DNA of 9,764 nucleotides from Spirochaetales bacterium (GTDB lineage Bacteria; Spirochaetota; Spirochaetia; ARS1246), in NCBI GenBank assembly GCA_018644745.1, contig JABGPX010000951.1, positions 1 through 9,764 on the forward strand. Reading direction: 5' to 3'. The notes beneath the pieces were generated by a model. It saw only the letters and a program-made list of their open reading frames with translations. It was not told the origin of the DNA and made no database searches. A program made the position numbers and the translations under genes. Within the stretch, counting starts at the first letter, position 1. Every line of letters begins with the position of its first letter. Shown here piece after piece: positions 1 through 5,185 of the stretch.

Positions 1-840
1 ATCAGTAAGCATTTTACTGATTAGTCCGCCGGTGCACGATTCCGCACAAACGATCTGGATATCCTTCCGGAATAGAGTATTTGATAGAATCTCGGCGGCG
101 GTGGTCTCGCCCCTTCTTATGCAGAAATTGCCAAACTTTCCGGCAAGCCGGTCGAAAATATCTTCAGACTCAGGGTTGCTTTCAAAGGAAAATACTATTC
201 GATGCCCTTCTGCCCGGGTCCGCCACACCTCACCGGGATGAGCTACCTCAGCAAAGCCGTCTTCCAGCACAGACTCAGAAATGAGAAATGATGTTCCGAC
301 AGCCGCAGTGCCTCTTTGCCCTTCAAAATTGTCGGTTAGGTAACTCTCTAAAAAACGCCTGGCCATCTCCCGCAACTCCACGGGCGGCCCCGGCAGCGCG
401 ACTATACGGCATTTCTCTATCATGCCGTAAAATCCCGGCGCGGTTCCGCAAGTATTTTCTATAGGGAAAAAACCGCGAGGAATCTCTGCCTGCCGGCGAT
501 TACTTTCTGAGGGTTCTACGCCGCCGAACTTCTCGAGAATATCGGCCCAGAGCTCTTCCCTCATTTCCAGTTCGACCCCGGCAGCCTGTGCTATCTCCGC
601 TCTGGTAATGTCGTCGGATGTTGGTCCCAGTCCTCCGGTAACAACTAAAAGATCGACCTCGCCTGCAAGACGCTTCACTTCAGACGTTATACTTCCGTTA
701 TCCGGTACTATCAGAATTACGCCGATTTCAAGACCGTATGATCCGAGAATAGAGCTTAGATACTTCACATGATTGTCTTGTATTTTCCCGGAGGTGATTT
801 CCGAACCGATTATGCATAGTGCGGCGATTGAATGTTCGAT
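1..840 (-). CDS. cinA: CinA-family protein, N-terminal 280 codons (runs off left edge)
   Basis: The reading frame is open from position 840 to the left edge. Residues 1-170 look like the MoCF/MoeA-like domain of CinA: TGGLGPTSDD at residues 68-77 and LPGPP at 149-153. Residues from about 255 begin the C-terminal nicotinamide-nucleotide amidohydrolase (PncC-like) domain, with AESCTGG at 266-272. CinA proteins salvage the pyridine nucleotide cycle by deamidating NMN, and the N-terminal domain is linked to ADP-ribose pyrophosphatase activity; usual length is about 410-420 residues, so roughly a third is outside the window. The start is odd. There is no ATG, GTG or TTG in frame between the upstream in-frame stop and residue 25. 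GGAG at 848-851 lies 7 nt before an ATC at 840-838, exactly where the family N-terminus should be, so I annotate ATC. The gene begins 17 nt after the bactofilin stop, so it is probably co-transcribed. Confidence 0.93.
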   Translation of the reverse strand, partial: MEHSIAALCIIGSEITSGKIQDNHVKYLSSILGSYGLEIGVILIVPDNGSITSEVKRLAGEVDLLVVTGGLGPTSDDITRAEIAQAAGVELEMREELWADILEKFGGVEPSESNRRQAEIPRGFFPIENTCGTAPGFYGMIEKCRIVALPGPPVELREMARRFLESYLTDNFEGQRGTAAVGTSFLISESVLEDGFAEVAHPGEVWRTRAEGHRIVFSFESNPESEDIFDRLAGKFGNFCIRRGETTAAEILSNTLFRKDIQIVCAESCTGGLISKMLTD

Positions 841-857
841 GGGGAATCTCCGAGTCT

Positions 858-1271
858 TTACACTGTCTGAAGAGAGTCTTTTATCTTAGCCACGGAAGAA
901 GAAAAAATATCCACGTCATCAGGATCTTTTATCATTTCACATTTGCCCTCAAAAACTACACCGTCGGCAATTTTCAACTTTGAGGTCGTAACATTCCCAT
1001 ATACCCTTCCGGTTGAAAGCATTTCCAGCTTCTCTGTGGCAATGATATTCCCATGCACCACTCCGCCGACAACGACTGAGCCGACTTTGATATTGGCCTG
1101 TATCTGTGCGCCTTCTTCAACATAAAGAAATCCGGCAGAAACAATCTCACCTTTGAAATTCCCGTCGATCTTAAGGGACGATGTAAAGCGCATCGTTCCC
1201 GAAAAAACAGTTTCTTTTCCAAGAGTCGTAGCTATTGGCTCAATATTTTTATTTTCCGAGGATTTCGCCAT
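858..1271 (-). CDS. Bactofilin (polymer-forming cytoskeletal protein), 137 aa
   Basis: This is a short bactofilin (DUF583/CcmA family). The core from about residue 18 to 115 shows the right-handed beta-helix repeat pattern with regularly spaced Gly and hydrophobic residues: LKIDGNFKGEI, then VVVGGVVHGNI, then STGRVYGNV and VFEGKCEM. Bactofilins polymerise without nucleotide into cytoplasmic or membrane-associated filaments that position cell-wall enzymes. There is no membrane segment; the N-terminal 17 residues and C-terminal 20 residues are likely disordered tails. The ATG is preceded by AGGTAAG. It sits 53 nt after the TPR gene and 17 nt before cinA, in the long minus-strand operon. It is a paralogue of the bactofilin at 6573-7058, but here the neighbours are signalling genes rather than a peptidase. 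Confidence 0.93.
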   Translation of the reverse strand: MAKSSENKNIEPIATTLGKETVFSGTMRFTSSLKIDGNFKGEIVSAGFLYVEEGAQIQANIKVGSVVVGGVVHGNIIATEKLEMLSTGRVYGNVTTSKLKIADGVVFEGKCEMIKDPDDVDIFSSSVAKIKDSLQTV

Positions 1272-1324
1272 ATACTTACCTATTTATCTTTGCAGCAGAA
1301 ATAATTCGTGTGTAAATCCGGCTG

Positions 1325-1546
1325 TTATTTCGTCTTCATTACGTAAACGCCGTCCCAATCTTCCGGTGGTGGATCGGCGATAAACTCTTCGCATCGTTTC
1401 TTATATACTTCCGAGGGTCCGTCGGCCGGATCTAATTTCAAAGCCGCCATAAAATACTTCCTCGCATTCTGGAAGTCCATGAGTTTGTACCTCTTCCGGC
1501 CTTCAGCAAAATACGCAAGAGTTTTCTTTTTATTTGCATCTATCAC
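1325..1546 (-). CDS. Small TPR protein with adenylate-cyclase-type C-terminal tail, 73 aa
   Basis: Residues 10-45 form one TPR-like helix pair (YFAEGRKRYKLMDFQNARKY, then FMAALKLDPAD). It is followed by VYKKRCEEF and the tail PPPEDWDGVYVMKTK at residues 59-73. As I recall the families, this TPR plus PP.DWDGV..MK tail is found at the extreme C-terminus of many bacterial class III adenylate/guanylate cyclases, including those of spirochaetes; here it stands alone with no cyclase domain. The start is GTG at 1546, overlapping the TGA stop of the response-regulator gene by 4 nt (GTGA), so translational coupling is likely. The function is unknown; a small protein-protein interaction module serving the response regulator upstream or the bactofilin downstream is an inference from position only. 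Confidence 0.82.
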   Translation of the reverse strand: MIDANKKKTLAYFAEGRKRYKLMDFQNARKYFMAALKLDPADGPSEVYKKRCEEFIADPPPEDWDGVYVMKTK

Positions 1547-2289
1547 TTGTTTACCCCGCCTGCTTTTCTTTCCTCTTCTTTCAGTTCTTGGAAATGCTTC
1601 TGAAACTTGCTCTCAAGATCCTGCAGCGTAGTCTTAACACTCTTTGCCTGTTCCTGTTGACCTTCGAGATCTTGAATCTCTTCTTCCAATCCGTGGAGAG
1701 CGGCGAGGACCTCTTCGGTTTCCTTCACAACCATCGAAACAAGGGTTTGAATGTTTGCCGGATCTTCCTTATTGAGGCCTTCGGCGAACTCCTTGAGTTC
1801 CACAACAGGTGCTTTAAGGTGCTGGGTAAAATATATAAGGCTCTGGTTCAGCGATTCAATTCGAATGAGCTGACGTTCCTTTACAACCGCGTGGTTTGCC
1901 AAGGTTCGATGCCGCAGAACTGCGCGAATCCTTGCCAAAACCTCTGAAAAATTAAAGGGTTTGATGATGTAGTCTTCTATTCCGAGCTCAAATCCCTCAA
2001 CCTTGTCCTTTACGTCGTCCATTGCTGAGAACATTATGATGGGAATATCGCGATAGTCGGCAAAATCTGCGCCGGTTTTTAAGGCACGGGTTACTTCCCA
2101 GCCTGACAACTTCGGCATGATGTTATCGAGAAGGAGAAGATCCGGCTCGAATTCTCGAACCAGATCCAGGGCGACCTCGCCGTCTTCAGCCTTTTCGACC
2201 TCAAAGCCCAAATTACTCAGCATTACATCAAAGAAATCGAGGTTTAGAGGTTCATCATCAACAATTAAGATTTTAGTTTTTTCTTCCAT
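1543..2289 (-). CDS. Response regulator: REC domain plus degenerate HisKA-like coiled-coil tail, 248 aa
   Basis: Residues 5-122 are a complete receiver domain. The acidic pair is D11-D12, the phospho-acceptor D55 lies in LLLLDNIMP, S88 is the switch residue and K110 is in IIKPF. There is no DNA-binding or cyclase output domain. Residues 125-185 instead resemble the dimerisation helix of a histidine kinase: YFTQHLKAP at 153-161 lines up with the H-box pattern F-S-H-x-L-K-x-P, but the phospho-accepting His position is Gln156. Residues 195-240 are Glu/Lys/Gln-rich and probably coiled coil. No HATPase domain follows. It is therefore likely to signal by protein interaction. It lies 57 nt after lnt and overlaps the TPR gene by 4 nt. 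No strong ribosome binding site is visible before ATG 2289. Confidence 0.9.
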   Translation of the reverse strand: MEEKTKILIVDDEPLNLDFFDVMLSNLGFEVEKAEDGEVALDLVREFEPDLLLLDNIMPKLSGWEVTRALKTGADFADYRDIPIIMFSAMDDVKDKVEGFELGIEDYIIKPFNFSEVLARIRAVLRHRTLANHAVVKERQLIRIESLNQSLIYFTQHLKAPVVELKEFAEGLNKEDPANIQTLVSMVVKETEEVLAALHGLEEEIQDLEGQQEQAKSVKTTLQDLESKFQKHFQELKEEERKAGGVNK

Positions 2290-2346
2290 ACTTTAATAAT
2301 CCAGGTGATCCATAGGCTTATATTCTGCCCTACTCACCGAATCTTG

Positions 2347-4017
2347 TCAATTAAAACTGGAGCGGCTGAATCGCCGAAACAGTGCCACGCCGGTCCCGTA
2401 CAAGAAAAGCAATCCGGATACAATCAAGAATGATATTCCAGCCCAATCTCCCCATCTAGTGTAAAGAGTAGTTTTGGCATCATAAACGGGTACATCGTTT
2501 ACCAGGAAATCCTCGACAAAAGGATCAAGCATGGAGGTTATTCGCCCATCAGGTTCGATGGTGCATGTAATTCCGCCGTTGGTCGACCTGATAACGGTTC
2601 TCCCGTTTTCCACCGCCCTGAATACCGCCATATTCATATGCTGCATTTCCGCAGCGATCGACTTCGACCAGGAATCGTTAGTCATATTTACAATGACCTG
2701 TGCTCCATTCTGTACAAATCCTCGCGATAAATAGCCGAAAGTGTCCTCGAAGCAGATGGGCGTAGAAAACTTAACGCCATTCGCTTCGAAAACCACATAC
2801 TCATCTCCTTTCTCCCAAAAATGGGTATCCGCCGCCTTCAGCCAATTATATATACCCGGGAGCGAATCCTCGAAAGGGAAACCCTCGGTGAAAGGCACGA
2901 GGTGAAGTTTGCGGTAGGTCTCGATTATCTCTCCATCTATATACAACAGGGACGCGTTATAATCGAGACGATTAAGGGAACCATCAGGATTCACCGGCGG
3001 CAAGCCGAATTTCTCCAGCTGCCCATCGTCGTTTCCTATTACAAACGGAACCGATTGCACATCGAGATATTCTCTGAGACGCTTCACGAGTCGGTAGCTC
3101 CCCTGGTTGGTGCGATACCTTGTGTGCCAATCAATTCCAGGAACAAAAGCAGTTTCCGACCACACTACAATATCCGGATCCTCAATCATGGCATGATCGC
3201 TCAATCTCGAAAGTATGTTGAAAGAGTTTGTGTAAGCGGCTAATTCTCCGTGCCATGGATCCACATTCTGCTGGATAAGGGCGACCCGCCATTGCTTTTG
3301 ATCGCCAAAATCAGATTTCTGTGCGACGCCGAAAATAATGGCGGTTATGAAACAAAAGCCGTAAACAATAGGAGCAATTCTATGACTAGAATAAAATACC
3401 TGAATGGATATAAGCCAGCTACGAGGCCCCCCCCCGGCTCCCGCGAGGGCGTTGCCGAGATACACCGACGGGAACACTACCAAAGCTGATACTCCCCACA
3501 CACCGGTCAGCGAAGCAAGCTGAATGAGAGGTAAAAACAGGTACTGGGAATAACCAAGGATACCGTACCCGTAGCCGACGAACCCGAGAGTGCGTAAATA
3601 CTCATATGCTATCCAAACAGCGAATTGCACGAGATAGCCATAACGCGGGAAGAGGGTATATGTCAGCTTGAGCACGGGAAAGAGAATTGCAAAATAGACG
3701 GCAAAAATTACCGGTACTATGATGTGAGCAAGTGGATGAAATTTTGACAACCAGAAATTATACAGTGCGTAGGTTGCATATCCGTATAGAAATCCGAGCA
3801 GGACATTACCTACCCAATTGTTTCTCCTTATTACGATAAAAAGAGGAAATATCGCAAAGAATGCAATCGGGAACCAGCCCCATTTCGACAGAAAACTGGG
3901 AAAGGAAAAAGTAAACAGAAGAGCTGAAAAGGCCAGCAATAGCAGATCTGCTAAAAACCTCAACGTAGGAGTAGATCCGCCACGGGAGAGGTGCTGGGCA
4001 TCTTCTGATAAGGTCAT
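2347..4017 (-). CDS. lnt: Apolipoprotein N-acyltransferase Lnt, 556 aa
   Basis: Lnt transfers an acyl chain from a phospholipid to the N-terminal Cys of lipoproteins in the inner membrane, the last step of lipoprotein maturation. The N-terminal half has about seven hydrophobic segments, and another membrane segment lies near the C-terminus. The middle is a nitrilase-like domain with the Glu-Lys-Cys triad. Counting from the TTG at 4041 these are E296 in VVWSETAFVP, K378 in YRKLHLVPFTE and C430 in TPICFEDTF; subtract 8 for the ATG start at 4017. I prefer ATG 4017 because it begins just after the HU stop (4019) instead of overlapping it. The length is a little above the E. coli enzyme (512 aa). 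A run of nine G (plus-strand C, 3427-3435) encodes three glycines in a loop. HU followed by lnt is also the order in Treponema, as I recall it. Confidence 0.96.
   Translation of the reverse strand: MTLSEDAQHLSRGGSTPTLRFLADLLLLAFSALLFTFSFPSFLSKWGWFPIAFFAIFPLFIVIRRNNWVGNVLLGFLYGYATYALYNFWLSKFHPLAHIIVPVIFAVYFAILFPVLKLTYTLFPRYGYLVQFAVWIAYEYLRTLGFVGYGYGILGYSQYLFLPLIQLASLTGVWGVSALVVFPSVYLGNALAGAGGGPRSWLISIQVFYSSHRIAPIVYGFCFITAIIFGVAQKSDFGDQKQWRVALIQQNVDPWHGELAAYTNSFNILSRLSDHAMIEDPDIVVWSETAFVPGIDWHTRYRTNQGSYRLVKRLREYLDVQSVPFVIGNDDGQLEKFGLPPVNPDGSLNRLDYNASLLYIDGEIIETYRKLHLVPFTEGFPFEDSLPGIYNWLKAADTHFWEKGDEYVVFEANGVKFSTPICFEDTFGYLSRGFVQNGAQVIVNMTNDSWSKSIAAEMQHMNMAVFRAVENGRTVIRSTNGGITCTIEPDGRITSMLDPFVEDFLVNDVPVYDAKTTLYTRWGDWAGISFLIVSGLLFLYGTGVALFRRFSRSSFN
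3427..3435 (-). repeat. G9 homopolymer inside lnt
   Basis: Nine consecutive C on the plus strand, read as nine G in the lnt coding strand, encode the three glycines of GAGGGP between two hydrophobic segments. The tract is in frame here. Runs of this length are prone to slipped-strand mispairing, and poly-G tracts are known phase-variation elements in Treponema. A gain or loss of one base would stop Lnt before its catalytic domain. Confidence 0.95.
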
Positions 4018-4018
4018 T

Positions 4019-4336
4019 TTATTTTCTGAGAGACCAGGCAATTGTTTTCAGTTCTTTTCCCGGACGGAAAACGGCGACGCCGTGGGCGCTGACGGGAACA
4101 ATCTCGCCGGTTTTGGGATTTCTCGCGCGATCGCGTCCCTTTCGGGTACGGATTTCGAAAGTGCCGAACCCACGAAGCTCGACGACTTTGTCATCTTGCA
4201 GGCCGGCTTTGATTTCTTCGAAAAATTCATCTACGATATTGTGAATGTCGCGTCGGTTGACACCCAACCGTTCATAAATACTTTCGATGATTTCCGCTTT
4301 GGTCAGTTTACTTCCTGCCAAAACACACCCTTCCAT
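4019..4336 (-). CDS. HU/IHF-family DNA-binding protein, 105 aa
   Basis: This is a small nucleoid-associated protein that binds and bends DNA as a dimer. The helical dimerisation region covers residues 11-48 (LTKAEIIESIYERLGVNRRD and after). GFGTF is at 56-60, the DNA-binding arm with the family signature RNPKTGE is at 72-78, and FRPGKELK at 90-97 closes the fold. The body is the usual length; the N-terminus has about 10 extra residues. The start is uncertain. ATG 4336 lies 2 nt after a 7-bp hairpin (4339-4356) and lacks a good ribosome binding site, whereas TTG at 4321-4319 is preceded by GGAAGGG at suitable spacing and would give a 100-residue protein. It follows rpsT by 30 nt and ends 1 nt before the lnt ATG. 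HU versus IHF-type binding cannot be told from this sequence. Confidence 0.95.
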   Translation of the reverse strand: MEGCVLAGSKLTKAEIIESIYERLGVNRRDIHNIVDEFFEEIKAGLQDDKVVELRGFGTFEIRTRKGRDRARNPKTGEIVPVSAHGVAVFRPGKELKTIAWSLRK

Positions 4337-4338
4337 TT

Positions 4339-4356
4339 CTCGGATATTGATCCGAG
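4339..4356 (-). promoter_or_regulatory. Hairpin immediately before the HU start
   Basis: In the minus-strand transcript CTCGGAT and ATCCGAG form a perfect 7-bp stem with a 4-nt loop (CAAT), ending 2 nt before ATG 4336. It lies in the 30-nt gap between rpsT and the HU gene. There is no T-run after it, so it is not an intrinsic terminator. It may hinder ribosome access to the ATG, favour a downstream TTG start, or act as a processing site. Confidence 0.6.
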
Positions 4357-4366
4357 CTACTCCGGC

Positions 4367-4636
4367 CTACTCGCCTTGCAGCGAGTTGAGCATTCTATGC
4401 AGTCTCGACTTCTTTCTGTCGGCGGTATTTCGGTGATAAACACCCTTGTTCGCCGCGGAATCGATAAGTTTGCTTGCTTCTGCAAATTGTGTCTGGGCGG
4501 TATCACTGTCTTTCGCTTCAACCGCTTCGACGAATTTTCTTCTTACTGTATGTATCCGGCTTCTAGCTGCTTTGTTTCGGAGCCGTCTTGTTTCGTTCTG
4601 TCGCTGGCGTTTCGCCGCGGATCCTTTCCCTGGCAA
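4367..4636 (-). CDS. rpsT: 30S ribosomal protein S20, 89 aa
   Basis: S20 binds 16S rRNA early in assembly of the 30S subunit. The protein is basic and helical throughout and matches the family in length (E. coli S20 is 87 aa). It has the Lys/Arg-rich N-terminus (SAAKRQRQNETRRLRNKAAR), the middle helix AEASKLIDSAANKGVYH and the late RNTADRKKSRLHRMLNSL. The start is TTG at 4636, preceded by CCGGAGG with an 8-nt spacer. The E. coli rpsT gene also starts with TTG, where the weak start is linked to autoregulation of S20 synthesis. A promoter lies about 30 nt upstream of the start (4673-4701), so this is the first gene of the long operon. Confidence 0.97.
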   Translation of the reverse strand: MPGKGSAAKRQRQNETRRLRNKAARSRIHTVRRKFVEAVEAKDSDTAQTQFAEASKLIDSAANKGVYHRNTADRKKSRLHRMLNSLQGE

Positions 4637-4672
4637 GTCAATAATCCTCCGGAAATCTCGATTCGGAAACCA

Positions 4673-4701
4673 AAGTTACCAAATAAGTTCTTTCCTGTCA
4701 A
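4673..4701 (-). promoter_or_regulatory. Sigma70-type promoter of the rpsT–HU–lnt operon
   Basis: On the minus strand a perfect -35 TTGACA (4696-4701) is followed by a 17-nt spacer and TAACTT (4673-4678). The expected start site is near 4666, giving a leader of about 30 nt that contains the strong GGAGG of rpsT. The -10 box is only a partial match to consensus. Confidence 0.72.
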
Positions 4702-4740
4702 CACTTAAGATAGGCAAGCCAATGCTCATCGGCTCACGAT

Positions 4741-4784
4741 CAGGTAAAAAGAAAAGAGCTGTCTCATTAGACGAAACAGCCCTT
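4741..4784 (-). terminator. Intrinsic terminator after the zinc-ribbon gene
   Basis: Read on the minus strand, the arms at 4784-4773 and 4765-4754 form about 12 base pairs, two of them G-U, around a 7-nt loop. They are followed by a T-rich tail (TTTTCTTTTT) reaching to about 4746. It separates the single-gene unit from the rpsT promoter just downstream. Confidence 0.85.
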
Positions 4785-4809
4785 CTCGTCGACTCCACGT
4801 TGCTAAGGT

Positions 4810-4980
4810 CTAGTTAAAGTCGCTCGGCCGTCGTTCCTGTTTGTTGCATTTTTCGCATTCGGCGATATAGCGAAGTTTCCCTTTAGAGAAAATCGATTTC
4901 ATTTTAACTTCGCCCCCGCATCCGCACTCAAATTTCTGTGTAGAGGAACCGGTTCGCGCATTCTTGCTCACACTGGCCAT
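4810..4980 (-). CDS. Small zinc-ribbon-like protein, 56 aa, function unknown
   Basis: The product begins MASVSKNARTG and has two metal-ligand-like pairs: C19-x-C21 in KFECGCGGEV and C42-x-x-C45 in AECEKCNK, 20 residues apart, as in a small zinc ribbon. The rest is basic, and the C-terminus is RRPSDFN. Translation is well supported: AAGGAG lies 7 nt before ATG 4980. The gene has its own promoter (5027-5056) and its own terminator (4754-4784). Its size and Cys pattern recall ribosomal proteins such as L33 or small regulators, but the sequence is not one I recognise as a named family. RNA binding or a zinc-linked regulatory role is possible. The intact control signals make a real gene likely. 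Confidence 0.85.
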   Translation of the reverse strand: MASVSKNARTGSSTQKFECGCGGEVKMKSIFSKGKLRYIAECEKCNKQERRPSDFN

Positions 4981-5010
4981 GTATTGTCTCCTTGATGTGG
5001 CATTACACCT

Positions 5011-5024
5011 GTCAAATATTTGAC
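5011..5024. promoter_or_regulatory. 14-bp perfect palindrome at the zinc-ribbon gene start site
   Basis: GTCAAATATTTGAC is a perfect inverted repeat. It lies just downstream of the -10 box (5027-5032), covering the expected transcription start near 5020. This is where a repressor operator would sit. Dyad and position are seen; the binding protein is unknown. Confidence 0.55.
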
Positions 5025-5026
5025 CG

Positions 5027-5056
5027 AATATAACACACTGGATTATCCATCGTCAA
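5027..5056 (-). promoter_or_regulatory. Sigma70-type promoter of the zinc-ribbon gene
   Basis: On the minus strand TTGACG (5051-5056, 5 of 6 consensus) is followed by an 18-nt spacer and TATATT (5027-5032, 5 of 6). The leader from about 5020 to ATG 4980 is about 40 nt and contains AAGGAG. Confidence 0.75.
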
Positions 5057-5064
5057 CCCAATAT

Positions 5065-5089
5065 AAAAAAAGCGTCTCTATTTAACGCC
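5065..5089 (-). terminator. Weak intrinsic terminator after ricT
   Basis: On the minus strand a short stem (GCGT with ACGC, extendable by G-U pairs) around a loop of 7-9 nt is followed by seven T. The stem is weak but the T-run is clean. It sits between ricT and the next promoter, as expected for the end of the M23–bactofilin–yaaR–ricT operon. Confidence 0.5.
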
Positions 5090-5103
5090 GCATTGACATC
5101 GAA

Positions 5104-5176
5104 CACATACGAAAAACCCCGATTATGTGAGGGATTACAATAGTAAGGCAAAACAGATTGTGGGTTTTTGTATGTG
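5104..5176 (-). repeat. Long imperfect inverted repeat downstream of ricT
   Basis: The arms are 5104-5119 (CACATACGAAAAACCC on plus) and 5162-5176 (GGGTTTTTGTATGTG). They are complementary over 15 bp with one bulged base, around a 42-nt loop. A shorter competing hairpin is possible: 5104-5109 with 5124-5129 (CACATA/TATGTG). The loop holds a further small dyad (ACAAT/ATTGT on the minus strand). It begins 10 nt after the ricT stop. It may protect the 3' end of the operon transcript or be part of a small RNA; neither is shown. Confidence 0.6.
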
Positions 5177-5185
5177 CTTTAAAGC

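Noticed and set aside
1534..1947. A 137-codon plus-strand open frame opposite the response regulator
   Set aside because: The low-complexity Leu/Phe-rich translation mirrors the coiled-coil codons of the real gene on the other strand.
2821..3243. A 140-codon plus-strand open frame inside lnt
   Set aside because: Antisense to conserved Lnt catalytic-domain sequence, with no start signals or recognisable product.
4337..4369. S20 and HU lie in the same frame, separated by one TAG; a readthrough fusion was considered
   Set aside because: The 30-nt gap contains a hairpin and shows no readthrough context; both proteins have normal lengths and ends.
3818..4708. A 296-codon open frame on the plus strand across lnt, HU and rpsT
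   Set aside because: It is fully antisense to three well-recognised genes, begins without a ribosome binding site and its translation resembles no family; it is a shadow of codon bias.
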